Shown here: piece by piece, positions 42,314 to 50,783 of the stretch
Numbering within the stretch: the first letter of the stretch is position 1
Layout of the letters: each line of letters starts with the position of its first letter
Assembly (NCBI GenBank): GCA_934501435.1
Contig: CAKSTW010000002.1
Coordinates: forward strand, 186,001-250,000
DNA length: 64,000 nucleotides
Reading direction: 5' to 3'
Origin: an uncultured Eubacteriales bacterium
GTDB taxonomy: Bacteria; Bacillota; Clostridia; Oscillospirales; UBA644
Program-made: the position numbers and the translations under genes
Notes under the pieces: model-generated
Database searches by the model: none
What the model was told of the DNA's origin: nothing
What the model saw: only the letters and a program-made list of their open reading frames with translations

Positions 42314-43741
42314 TTATCTTATCATTTTTGCGGTCTCGGGAGAGATTTCATGAAGAATTGCCTGAAGTTCTTCGTTCGACATCGTGGTGTTTCTGCCGTC
42401 GTCGTAAATTTTATCGACCGTTTCTTTCATTTTGACGACGATATCGTCGGTCTTTTTGAATTTGACTTCGCCGAAGCCCGAAAGGCGGAGCATATCGTTG
42501 AGCCAGTGGCATATTCCCGCAAGCCCCGAATGAACGTCCACCGCGACCGAAACGGGACGGTTGAGAAGTTTTTCGGTATCGAAAATATTGTAAATTTCTT
42601 CGTCTTTGAGAAGTCCGTCGGCGTGAATTCCCGCTCTGGTGACATTGAAATCTCTTCCGACAAAAGGCGTTCTCGGCGGAATTTTATATCCTATCTCATG
42701 TTCGAAATATTCGGCGATTTCGGTTATTACGGGAAGATCCATTCCGTCGTTTGTTCCGCGGAGAGAACAGTATTCCATGACCATCGCCTCAAGCGGGCAG
42801 TTGCCTGTCCTTTCGCCTATTCCCAGAAGAGAGCAGTTGACGCCCGACGCGCCGTAAAGCCATGCGGTCGAGGAGTTCGTGACGACCTTATAGAAGTCGT
42901 TGTGTCCGTGCCATTCGATGTTTTCGGATTTTACGCCCGCATAATGTCCGAAACCGTAGATTATTCCGGGAACGCTTCTCGGGAGCGCCGCGCCGGGATA
43001 CGAAACGCCGTAGCCCATCGTGTCGCAGGCTCTTATCTTGACGGGAATTCCGTATTCTTCGCCCGCGCGTTCGAGCGCCTCGACAAAGGGGACGACAAAG
43101 CCGTAATAGTCGGCTCTCGTTATGTCCTCGAAATGGCAGCGGGGACGGATACCGTATTCCATCGCGCTTTTAACTATCGCGAGATACTTTTCAAGCGCGC
43201 TCTTACGGGTGAGCCCCATTTTGTTGTAGATATGGTAGTCGGAGCAGGAAACGAGAATGCCCGTTTCTTTTATTCCGAGAGATTTTACGAGCGCAAAATC
43301 CTTTTCGTTTGCTCTTATCCAACTTGTGATCTCGGGGAACTGATAACCGAGTTCCATACATTTTTCAAGCGCTTTTCTGTCTTTTTCGGTATAAACGAAA
43401 AACTCGGTCTGGCGGATTATGCCTTTTTCGCCGCCGAGACGGTGCATCATTTTGTAAAGGTCTACTATCTGCTGTACGGTAAAGGGAGAAGTCGACTGCT
43501 GACCGTCGCGGAAGGTCGTGTCGGTTATCCAGATATCCTTCGGCATATTCATCGGAACGAAACGGTGGTTGAAGGTTACTTTCGGGACGGTTTCGTAATC
43601 GTAAAGATGTCTGTAAAGATTCGGCGTTTCTCTTTCCTGTAATGAGTAGTGATAACTCGACTGCTCGATAAGGTTTGTTTTATCCGAAAGTTCGATTTTT
43701 ATGTCGTGGTCGTTTATTATCTTTTCGGTATTTTTGTCCAT
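42314..43741 (-). CDS. Citrate (Re)-synthase / homocitrate-synthase-family enzyme
   Basis: 475-residue member of the DRE-TIM metallolyase family (isopropylmalate/homocitrate synthase relatives). The catalytic signature is WITDTTFRDGQQ, and the metal-binding HGHND is near residue 290. The segments PMNMPKDIWITDTTFRDGQ, FPEITSWIRANEKDFALVK and CHFEDITRADYYGFVVPF agree, as I recall the family, with the citrate (Re)-synthases described in Clostridium kluyveri, long annotated as isopropylmalate synthase. It would condense acetyl-CoA with oxaloacetate to start glutamate synthesis. Substrate is inferred from family resemblance. A consensus promoter precedes it. Confidence 0.75.
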   Translation of the reverse strand: MDKNTEKIINDHDIKIELSDKTNLIEQSSYHYSLQERETPNLYRHLYDYETVPKVTFNHRFVPMNMPKDIWITDTTFRDGQQSTSPFTVQQIVDLYKMMHRLGGEKGIIRQTEFFVYTEKDRKALEKCMELGYQFPEITSWIRANEKDFALVKSLGIKETGILVSCSDYHIYNKMGLTRKSALEKYLAIVKSAMEYGIRPRCHFEDITRADYYGFVVPFVEALERAGEEYGIPVKIRACDTMGYGVSYPGAALPRSVPGIIYGFGHYAGVKSENIEWHGHNDFYKVVTNSSTAWLYGASGVNCSLLGIGERTGNCPLEAMVMEYCSLRGTNDGMDLPVITEIAEYFEHEIGYKIPPRTPFVGRDFNVTRAGIHADGLLKDEEIYNIFDTEKLLNRPVSVAVDVHSGLAGICHWLNDMLRLSGFGEVKFKKTDDIVVKMKETVDKIYDDGRNTTMSNEELQAILHEISPETAKMIR

Positions 43742-43773
43742 TGAAGTATCCCCCTTTTTCTTTCCTATTATAA

Positions 43774-43802
43774 ATTATAGCGGGACGAAAACGGTTTGTC
43801 AA
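43774..43802 (-). promoter_or_regulatory. Consensus promoter of the citrate (Re)-synthase-like gene
   Basis: On the minus strand perfect TTGACA (43797-43802) and TATAAT (43774-43779), 17 bases apart. Confidence 0.9.
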
Positions 43803-43846
43803 TTATCTTTTCGTTCAAAAAGGCGAAGAAAAAGGGACTTTTAAGT

Positions 43847-43880
43847 GAAAAAAGGGGAGCCGCGGCGTTGCGGCTCCCTT
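43847..43880 (-). terminator. Terminator after the amidase gene
   Basis: On the minus strand GGGAGCCGC, a 6-base loop and GCGGCTCCC form a 9-bp stem followed by a C and a T run. Confidence 0.85.
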
Positions 43881-43897
43881 TTGCGAAAACTGTTGAA

Positions 43898-45088
43898 TTA
43901 TATTTTTTTAAGATTTTTTAGCGACACCCACGTGTTTATTCCGCCTGATGTCTTTCCTGTTTTTTTGTCGGTCTTTTCGCCCAGAAGGACGCATTCGTCG
44001 CCGCCCTTATAGACTTTCGAGCCGCGGTACGTGGTCTGGGAAACGGTGTGATAATAATCGTTTTTGACCCATGTCGGAATTTTTATTCCGTTCGGAAAAT
44101 ATCTTTCCGCCGACTTTATTATTTCGACTTTATCGCCTGCCGAAATTGCCGAAGAAACGGGTTTTTCGGTCGGCTTTGCGGGGGACGGGGCGTTTATTCT
44201 GTCGGCGTTCACCCAGCCGTAAACGCCCGCCGTGAAGTTTCCCTTTGCGTCGACTGCGCGCAGGTGATAGGGGTGGGCGTTTCCCTTTGCGATAGCCGTT
44301 ATTTTTGCTTTGCCCGCTTTGGCGTGCGCCGCCGCAGTCTTTGCGTCGGACGAAATAAATACTTCTCCGCCCGCAAAATCGGCGGTCATGCCTATATCGG
44401 CGCCCGAAGACGGAGACGTCGGGCTTTTGGGTTCGGTCGGCGCGGGAGTTTTTATCTGTCGGTAAAACTCTTTTATTCTGCCGACAAATTCGTCCCATAT
44501 CGGAAGAAGAACGGCGGGACAGTATTTCTTCGGATAAAAATAATTGTGATTATAAATATCCGCGTCGGGAGAAAGTCCGTGCTTTGCCAGAAGATATGCC
44601 GTCAGAATTTCCGCCGTCTTTTCGGTTTTTTCGTTCCTTTTCGACTGAATGACCTCAATTGCTATGGTGTCGGCGTTTCCTCCGACCGTTTTTCCTGCGG
44701 TGTGAGCGGCTCTGCGGCTGCTTCCGTCGGCGGCGTGCCAGCCCCGTTCGCTGTCGGCAAGTATCTGCCATATATCGTTTTCCCAAACGTAATAATGAAC
44801 TACGACGCCGTTCATATTCCCGTTGGGATAGGTCGCGCGGGCGTACTGTTCCGCGGCGTTCGTTCCCTTGGCGACCGAAATGTCGTTCGTGTTGTGAATG
44901 GTTATTCCCCGCGGCTTTCCGCTGCCGTCGTCAAGTTTTTTGTTGGGCTTTACCGGGTCGCCTTTTTTGATATACGACGCTATATCCTTCTGCGCGACGG
45001 CGCCGTCGGGAATGATTTTGACGTTTACGGTCCTTTCTTCGTTGCCGATCTTTATTTTATAGGTGCTGTCGGGAACCAGAAATGCCAT
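43898..45088 (-). CDS. N-acetylmuramoyl-L-alanine amidase (Amidase_2) with SH3-like repeats
   Basis: Peptidoglycan hydrolase. Residues about 60-190 form the zinc amidase domain: GITIHNTND (first His), VVHYYVWENDIWQILADSERGWHAADG, DTIAIEVIQS and HNYFYPKKYCPAVL. Two SH3-like or cell-wall-targeting segments follow (near 235-305 and 320-396), separated by a Pro/Ser/Thr/Lys linker. There is no signal peptide, so like phage endolysins and CwlA it may need a holin, lysis or another export route. It is divergent from a gamma-D-glutamyl endopeptidase gene, a natural partner in wall turnover or spore germination. Confidence 0.87.
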   Translation of the reverse strand: MAFLVPDSTYKIKIGNEERTVNVKIIPDGAVAQKDIASYIKKGDPVKPNKKLDDGSGKPRGITIHNTNDISVAKGTNAAEQYARATYPNGNMNGVVVHYYVWENDIWQILADSERGWHAADGSSRRAAHTAGKTVGGNADTIAIEVIQSKRNEKTEKTAEILTAYLLAKHGLSPDADIYNHNYFYPKKYCPAVLLPIWDEFVGRIKEFYRQIKTPAPTEPKSPTSPSSGADIGMTADFAGGEVFISSDAKTAAAHAKAGKAKITAIAKGNAHPYHLRAVDAKGNFTAGVYGWVNADRINAPSPAKPTEKPVSSAISAGDKVEIIKSAERYFPNGIKIPTWVKNDYYHTVSQTTYRGSKVYKGGDECVLLGEKTDKKTGKTSGGINTWVSLKNLKKI

Positions 45089-45206
45089 AATATTCCTCCT
45101 TTCCTGCCCTCTTAAAAAGGGGGCTGTATTATAATATGATAAAAAAACAACTCATGACTGAAGTCAAAAAAATTTTTACGGCATAAAATAGAACGGAGGT
45201 GTAACA

Positions 45207-46466
45207 ATGACTTTTGTCGGAATGAAAGAGGGCGTTTCGGGCCCTCTTGTCGGATATTTACAGAGTATTTTGTCGAAGATCGGTTTTAATCCGGGGAGAA
45301 CGGACTGCATTTTCGGTCCGCGGACAAAAGAAGCGGTCGTTCGGTTTCAGAAAAAAACTTCCGTTTTTGCGGACGGACGCGTCGGCAAAGAGACTTTTTC
45401 GGCGCTTCTGCCGTATCTTCGGGGCTGGTTTGAGTATTCGCCCGAAGCAAACGAAATTTTTGCGGAGGTCGCGGCAAAATTTTCTTCGCCGACGGCTCTT
45501 CTTAACGCGGCAAATCCCGAAAAAACGGACGGGAAAATCACCGTTCCGATTTTTTACAACACCGTGCCCGCCGACGTCCCGTACTGCCACGAAATCCTTG
45601 AGTTCAACCTGCAAAATCTCGTGAAACGTTTTCCGTTCGTCTCTCTTTTTTCGATAGGGAAAAGCGTTCTCGGAAAAGAGATATACGCTCTGAAAATAGG
45701 GGACGGCGAAAAGGAGATATTCTATAACGGAGCCCACCACGCGAACGAATGGATAACCTCTCTTTTGCTCGCGCGCTTTTCGGAACAGCTCTGCGCCGCG
45801 TTCGCTTCGGGGTCGTCCCTTGCGGGCGAAAACGTTTCGGAAATTCTCGAAACGTCGTCTTTATACATAGTTCCCTGCGTAAATCCCGACGGCGTCGATC
45901 TCGTAACGGGGGCGTACGGTCCTGCTTCCGCCGTTTTCCGCGACGCGAAGACGATGAGCGACGGGACGGACTTCCCGAAAGAATGGAAAGCCAATATCGT
46001 CGGGGTTGACCTCAACTTAAACTATCCTGCGGGGTGGGAGGATGCGAGGGATTACAAATTTTCTCTCGGATATACCGATCCGCGGGCGTTCGGGTATGTC
46101 GGCAGATATCCGCTTTCCGAACCCGAAAGCCGGGCGGTCGCCGCCTTTACCGAAAAACATTCTTTTTCGCTCGTTATCGCCTGCCACGCGCAGGGAGGGG
46201 AAATTTTCCCCGAATACAAAGGGCTGTCTCCCGAAAAAACGGCGGAGATCGCAGAAGAATTTTCCCGTATTTCGGGCTATGAGGCGAAAAAAACGCCCGA
46301 CGAAATGGGAAACGCCGGTTATAAGGACTGGTTTATTTCGGAATTTTCAAAGCCGGGGTTCACGGTAGAGGTCGGCAGGGGCAAAAATCCGCTTCCGCTG
46401 TCGCAGTTTGCCGAAATTTACAGGGATACCGTCGGGATACTTGCGGCGGCGCCGAGGCTCGCGTAG
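45207..46466 (+). CDS. Peptidoglycan-binding M14 zinc carboxypeptidase (gamma-D-glutamyl-diamino acid endopeptidase type)
   Basis: 419 residues. Residues 5-70 are a PG_binding_1 domain (VSGPLVGYLQSILSKIGFNPG … FGPRTKEAVVRFQKK). The M14 catalytic domain follows, with zinc ligands in GAHHANEW (HxxE) and ACHAQGG, substrate contacts in VNPDGVD and VDLNLNYP, and the catalytic Glu in FTVEVGRGKNP. This layout is that of Bacillus sphaericus endopeptidase I and YqgT. There is no signal peptide, as in those sporulation-linked relatives. A strong GGAGGTG lies before the ATG at 45207. Confidence 0.9.
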   Translation: MTFVGMKEGVSGPLVGYLQSILSKIGFNPGRTDCIFGPRTKEAVVRFQKKTSVFADGRVGKETFSALLPYLRGWFEYSPEANEIFAEVAAKFSSPTALLNAANPEKTDGKITVPIFYNTVPADVPYCHEILEFNLQNLVKRFPFVSLFSIGKSVLGKEIYALKIGDGEKEIFYNGAHHANEWITSLLLARFSEQLCAAFASGSSLAGENVSEILETSSLYIVPCVNPDGVDLVTGAYGPASAVFRDAKTMSDGTDFPKEWKANIVGVDLNLNYPAGWEDARDYKFSLGYTDPRAFGYVGRYPLSEPESRAVAAFTEKHSFSLVIACHAQGGEIFPEYKGLSPEKTAEIAEEFSRISGYEAKKTPDEMGNAGYKDWFISEFSKPGFTVEVGRGKNPLPLSQFAEIYRDTVGILAAAPRLA

Positions 46467-46472
46467 CGGGCT

Positions 46473-46967
46473 TCAGGGTTCGAACGCCAAAATCTTTCTG
46501 CCGAGTTTTTCGGCGTAGCGGACGGTGTTTTCGGTTCCGCCCGGAGTTCCGTCCCAGACTGCGATGACAATATCGGAATTATCGACCATATAGCGGTTCC
46601 TTTTCTGCATACAGCCGTTCGTGTATTTTTTCTGCAGAACGGTCGAAACGTCGCATCTTTCCGCGATACGGCAATATCTTTTTTTGTCGGCGGAACTCCA
46701 GAAAGCCGTCTGGTCGGCGCAGGGAATGGCAGCTTCGAGCCTTATTCCGGGATATTCTTCCTTAAGAAAAAGGACCGCCTCCGCGGCGTAGGTATCGACG
46801 CCGAGAGCAAGCCCCGAAATAAAACGGGTGACGCCCTCGTCTTCTATAAGTTCCCGTATCTTTGCGCAGAGCGTGTTTTTGAGCCGGATACAGCGTTCGT
46901 CGTTTTCGTCAGAGCCGAACGGCAGTTTTCGGGGACGCAGTCCCGTAAAGCAGCAGGTCTTTTCCAT
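46473..46967 (-). CDS. SLOG-domain protein (DUF1273/YpsA-like)
   Basis: 164-residue cytoplasmic Rossmann-like protein. MEKTCCFTGLRPRKLPFG begins the SLOG nucleotide-binding fold; RFISGLALGVDTYAAEAV and the GGTENTVRYA segment near the C-terminus are the phosphate-binding loops seen in YpsA/DUF1273 and TIGR00732-like proteins. SLOG proteins sense or process nucleotides; the ligand is unknown. The ATG at 46967 with AAAGGAAG upstream matches the family start, so longer frames are not used. The gene ends six bases from the convergent M14 gene. Confidence 0.82.
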   Translation of the reverse strand: MEKTCCFTGLRPRKLPFGSDENDERCIRLKNTLCAKIRELIEDEGVTRFISGLALGVDTYAAEAVLFLKEEYPGIRLEAAIPCADQTAFWSSADKKRYCRIAERCDVSTVLQKKYTNGCMQKRNRYMVDNSDIVIAVWDGTPGGTENTVRYAEKLGRKILAFEP

Positions 46968-47144
46968 TTTATCTTCCTTTCTTCGTGGGGTATCTATTCT
47001 ACCATACGGGAAAAGAGAAATATGTCGGAATTTGTCGGATGCGGACTTTGTTAAACAAAATCCTCTGCGGAAAGCGGAAAACAACGCTCCGCGGGGAGCT
47101 TTTTACCGAATAAAAAAAGAATTGTGAAACTTTTCGGAAATCGG

Positions 47145-47241
47145 TTGACAACGGGGCAAAAAGTGCTATAATGAAGTCGGTTAGTTAAGGCTAACCGACT
47201 TTTAAGGGGATAGGTTAGCACGCGCTAACCGCAATTTGCGG
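47145..47241 (+). promoter_or_regulatory. Promoter with three consecutive dyads upstream of the ABC exporter
   Basis: TTGACA (47145-47150), 16 bases, TATAAT (47167-47172) preceded by TGC. Immediately downstream lies AAGTCGGTTAG (47174-47184), six bases and its complement (47191-47201). Then come GGTTAGC-ACGC-GCTAACC (47213-47230) and CCGCAATTTGCGG (47229-47241). The repeated GGTTAG/CTAACC half-site suggests an operator covering the start site. The regulator is unknown. Confidence 0.65.
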
Positions 47242-47249
47242 CGCGGCGG

Positions 47250-47480
47250 TGTCCGGAGCGGAAAACCGAGAGAAAAAAGGAGCGGGAAACCCGGGAAGAA
47301 CGGGCGGACAACCCGCGGGAAACCCGAGAGCGGACAGACCGTGAGAAAACGGGCGCAAAAAAACCGAAAGTGGCAGACCGCAAGAAAACGGGTGCGGAAA
47401 ATCCGTGAACGGCAGACTGCAAGAAAGACGGGTGCGGAGGACTGCAACCCGCGGGAAACGGGCGCGGAAAAATCGTCCTG
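47250..47480. repeat. Degenerate tandem repeats in the exporter leader
   Basis: Purine-rich repeats in the long interval before the exporter genes. Three imperfect copies of a unit of about 39 bases (CAGACCGCAAGAAAACGGGT … type) lie at about 47334-47450, flanked by shorter GCGGGAAACC-type repeats. No gene is seen between 47085 and 47619. Confidence 0.65.
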
Positions 47481-47619
47481 ACGGGCAGAACTTCCGGATC
47501 TCTTTGAACGGCGGAGCTTTCCGCCCGCCGAGGGACTTGAGATGTTTCCGGCAAAGATTGCGGATATTCCCGTCCGACCGATATTAAAGTGTAAATTTAA
47601 TTCCGACAGGAGGATCATT

Positions 47620-48321
47620 ATGGCAATAGTTGAATTCAAAGGCGTTTCCCGCGTATACGAAAGCGGAGACCACACGCAAAAGGCGCTCGACAACGTAGAC
47701 ATGACCCTTGACGAAGGGAAATTCGTCGTCATTCTGGGGCCTTCGGGCGCGGGCAAAAGCACTCTTCTCAATCTGCTCGGAGGACTTGACAGCCCGACCG
47801 ACGGAAAAATTTATGTAATGGGAAAGGACATTTCGAAACTTTCGAACGACGAACTTGCCGAATACCGCGCAGAAACGGTCGGCTTTGTTTTCCAGTTCTA
47901 TAACCTTGTTCCGACCCTTACCGTTCACGAAAACGTTTCGCTCGTAAAGGAAATTGCGCCCGACGCGTTTTCCGCAACGAAAATGATTGAAGAAGTCGGA
48001 CTTTCCGACCACTTAAAAAATTTCCCCGCGGAACTTTCGGGCGGCGAACAGCAGAGGGTATCTATCGCCCGCGCGCTTGCGAAAAACCCGAAAATCCTGC
48101 TTTGCGACGAACCGACGGGGGCTCTTGACTCCGAAACGGGCGTTCTCGTGCTTAAACTTCTTCTCAAAATGGCGAGAGACTACAAAAAGACGATAGTAAT
48201 AGTCACCCATAACCAGAATATTGCCAAAATGGCGGACGTCGTTATCCGCGTAAAGAACGGAAAGATAGTTTCAAAAGAAGAACAGCCGTCCCCCGCTTCC
48301 GCCGACGAAATAGAATGGTAA
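47620..48321 (+). CDS. ABC transporter ATP-binding protein (MacB/LolD-like)
   Basis: ATPase for the FtsX-like permease that follows. Walker A is GPSGAGKST, the signature is ELSGGEQQRVSIARAL, Walker B is ILLCDEPTGALD, and the H-loop is VTHNQ. About 233 residues. The ATG at 47620 has AGGAGG upstream; in-frame codons from 47542 have no ribosome binding site. The family drives mechanotransmission-type exporters of lipoproteins, peptides or antibiotics. Confidence 0.92.
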   Translation: MAIVEFKGVSRVYESGDHTQKALDNVDMTLDEGKFVVILGPSGAGKSTLLNLLGGLDSPTDGKIYVMGKDISKLSNDELAEYRAETVGFVFQFYNLVPTLTVHENVSLVKEIAPDAFSATKMIEEVGLSDHLKNFPAELSGGEQQRVSIARALAKNPKILLCDEPTGALDSETGVLVLKLLLKMARDYKKTIVIVTHNQNIAKMADVVIRVKNGKIVSKEEQPSPASADEIEW

Positions 48322-48334
48322 AGAGGTGACTGCG

Positions 48335-50614
48335 GTGTTATTCAAAAAACTGTGGAGGACCATGGGTCTTTATAAAGCCCAGTTTATCTCGATGATAATA
48401 ATGACGGCGCTCGGAGTCGGCGTTTTCGTCGGTTTCAATATGGAATGGGTGACCCTTGACGTAAACACCTCCGACTTCTTTAAGGAAACGGGCTTTGCCG
48501 ATTTCCGCATAGTTTCGGAAAACGGCTTTACCGAAGAGGATAAAGATAAAATCGCCGGAATTCCGGGCGTTGACGCTGCCGCGCTTTTCGTTTCGGTAAA
48601 CGCCGAAGTCGGGGGACAGGACGGCGACAGCGTCGCTCTTACCGTCACCTGCGACGAAAACGTTTCGGGAACGTATCTCGAAGAGGGCGAAAAATACGAC
48701 CCGGAAAGCGAAGACGGCGTATGGCTCTCGAAAAAATACGCCGACGCGAACGGAATAAAAACGGGCGACGAAATTTCCTTTACATATAAAAATCTCGAAA
48801 TAAAAGGCAAGGTCAGAGGGCTTGTCCGTTCGGGCGAATACCTTATCTGCGTAAGAGACGAAACGCAGATTATGCCCGACTACAATACCTACGGTTTTGC
48901 GTACGTTTCCCCGAAACTTTACGAAAAAACGCTCGGTTTCGCGTACTATCCGCAGATAAACGCGATTTCGTCCCTTTCGACGAAAGATTTCACCGCCGCG
49001 GCGGACGAAAAACTCGGAAACACGGCGCTCATTCTCGATAAAGATATGAATATATCCTATTCCGGCTCTTCCGGTGAAAAAGAAGAAGGGCAGACCATGG
49101 GTTCCGTCCTTCCCGTGCTTTTCCTACTTATAGCGGTGCTCACCATGGTTTCGACCATGCACCGTCTCACGGCAAAGGAAAAAACGCAGATAGGAACTCT
49201 CAAAGCCCTCGGCTTCAAGGATAAGAGAATTCTCCGCCACTACACTTCCTATGCGTTTATGATAGGAATTATCGGAGAGGCGGCAGGTCTTCTCCTCGGA
49301 TGCGGCATTGCCCGGATGATAATGAACCCGTCGGGAATGATGGGGACGTATCTCGATATGCCCGTCTGGAATCTTGTGGTTCCGTGGTTCGTATGGGTAA
49401 TTCTTGTTCTGCTCCTTGTTCTCATGACTTTTATCGGCTTTTTGTCGGTAAAACAGATGCTCCGCGGGACTGCCGCCGACGCTCTGCGTCCCTATACTCC
49501 GAAAAAAGTAAAGCCGCTGCTTATAGAAAAAACGAAATTCTTCCATAAACTTTCTTTCGGAACGAGATGGAACCTCCGCGACATAATGAGACATAAATCG
49601 CGTACCGCAATGAGCCTTATCGGAACGGCGGGCTGCATTATTCTGATAGTAGGCTCTTTCGGAATGAAAGATACGATGAATTCCTTCCTCGACCTTTACT
49701 ATAACGGCGCGACGAACTATACGACAAGAATTTATCTTTCGGAAGACGCGACAAAGGAAGAGCGCGACGCCGTTATCGAAAAATACGACGGCGATTACGG
49801 TTCGACCGTAAGCGTTCAGATAGGCGATAAAGCGGTCGCTCTCAATATTTACGGAATTACGCATGACAAAGTCCGTATCCCTGATGAAAACAACGATTTC
49901 GTCACTCTTCCCGACGACGGCGCTTACGTCTGCGTGAGGATTTCCGAAGAATTCGGACTGAAAGCGGGGGATACTTTTACGGTAAGTCCATACGGCACCG
50001 ACGATAAATACACTCTGAAAGTCGCGGGAATTTGCCGCGGCGTTGCGGAAAGTATCGTAATGTCCGAAAAATACGCCGAAAAACTCGGAATACCGCACAC
50101 CGTCGACTCGGTCTATACCGACGCCGGAAAGGACGGAATAGAAACCTCCTCCGCGATAAAGAGCCTTCAGTCAAAACAGCAGATAGTCGATTCTTTCGAT
50201 TCGTTTTTGCAGATGATGGATCTGATGGTATATATTCTCGTCTTCGGCGCGATGCTCCTCGGAGTCGTCGTCCTCTATAACCTCGGCGTCATGAGTTATT
50301 CGGAGCGTTACCGCGAGATGGCGACTCTGAAAGTCGTCGGCTTCAAGGACGGAAAAATAGGCAGACTTCTGATAGGTCAGAACCTTTGGGTGAGTATCGT
50401 CGGCGTTCTTATCGGAATTCCCGCGGGAATGGGAGTGCTTGATTATCTTCTGCACGAACTTGCGGGCGAATACGAAATGAAGATGAGTGTGTCGCCGCTT
50501 TCGATAATTCTCGGAGTCGTCCTTACGCTCGGCGTTTCGGTCATCGTAAGCCTCATGGTCGCGCGCAAAAATAAGAAAATAGATATGGTCGAAGCGCTCA
50601 AAGGCGCGGAATAA
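48335..50614 (+). CDS. FtsX-like ABC transporter permease
   Basis: 759-residue permease of the MacB/FtsX type. TM1 is near residues 17-35, followed by a large extracellular domain (about 40-240) and a three-helix FtsX domain (about 252-370). A second helix-plus-extracellular domain (about 420-620) ends in another FtsX domain (about 625-755). The GTG at 48335 is chosen over the GTG at 48326 because the latter lies inside its own ribosome binding site (AGAGGTGA). It starts 13 bases after the ATPase gene. Long, double-FtsX permeases of this kind often export peptides or sense antimicrobials. Confidence 0.9.
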   Translation: MLFKKLWRTMGLYKAQFISMIIMTALGVGVFVGFNMEWVTLDVNTSDFFKETGFADFRIVSENGFTEEDKDKIAGIPGVDAAALFVSVNAEVGGQDGDSVALTVTCDENVSGTYLEEGEKYDPESEDGVWLSKKYADANGIKTGDEISFTYKNLEIKGKVRGLVRSGEYLICVRDETQIMPDYNTYGFAYVSPKLYEKTLGFAYYPQINAISSLSTKDFTAAADEKLGNTALILDKDMNISYSGSSGEKEEGQTMGSVLPVLFLLIAVLTMVSTMHRLTAKEKTQIGTLKALGFKDKRILRHYTSYAFMIGIIGEAAGLLLGCGIARMIMNPSGMMGTYLDMPVWNLVVPWFVWVILVLLLVLMTFIGFLSVKQMLRGTAADALRPYTPKKVKPLLIEKTKFFHKLSFGTRWNLRDIMRHKSRTAMSLIGTAGCIILIVGSFGMKDTMNSFLDLYYNGATNYTTRIYLSEDATKEERDAVIEKYDGDYGSTVSVQIGDKAVALNIYGITHDKVRIPDENNDFVTLPDDGAYVCVRISEEFGLKAGDTFTVSPYGTDDKYTLKVAGICRGVAESIVMSEKYAEKLGIPHTVDSVYTDAGKDGIETSSAIKSLQSKQQIVDSFDSFLQMMDLMVYILVFGAMLLGVVVLYNLGVMSYSERYREMATLKVVGFKDGKIGRLLIGQNLWVSIVGVLIGIPAGMGVLDYLLHELAGEYEMKMSVSPLSIILGVVLTLGVSVIVSLMVARKNKKIDMVEALKGAE

Positions 50615-50647
50615 TAATGTTTTTCCTCCGTTACATACCTTTCGCGA

Positions 50648-50680
50648 GCCTCCCCGGAACATAAGTTCCGAGGGGGCATG
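50648..50680 (+). terminator. Hairpin after the exporter operon
   Basis: GCCTCCCCGGAAC, ATAA and GTTCCGAGGGGGC form a long imperfect stem. The T-rich stretch begins only about 15 bases later, so termination strength is uncertain. Confidence 0.5.
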
Positions 50681-50712
50681 CTCTTACATTTTTGTAACTT
50701 TCTTCCCGTCTA

Positions 50713-50741
50713 TTGCATTTTTGCGCCGTATGGTGTATAAT
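50713..50741 (+). promoter_or_regulatory. Promoter for the TVP38-GT4 gene pair
   Basis: TTGCAT (50713-50718), 17 bases, TATAAT (50736-50741). Confidence 0.78.
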
Positions 50742-50783
50742 AGACAGTGTACGAACAATAAGAACAGCCATGAAAGGAAATTT

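Noticed and set aside
45089..45206. Sigma-G or sigma-E promoters between the amidase and M14 genes
   Set aside because: CATATTA-like and TATAAT-like sequences exist on the minus strand, but no convincing -35 partner was found for any sigma factor.
46470..46500. GGGTTCGAAC resembling a tRNA T-loop
   Set aside because: No acceptor, D or anticodon arms can be built around it. It lies at the end of the SLOG gene.
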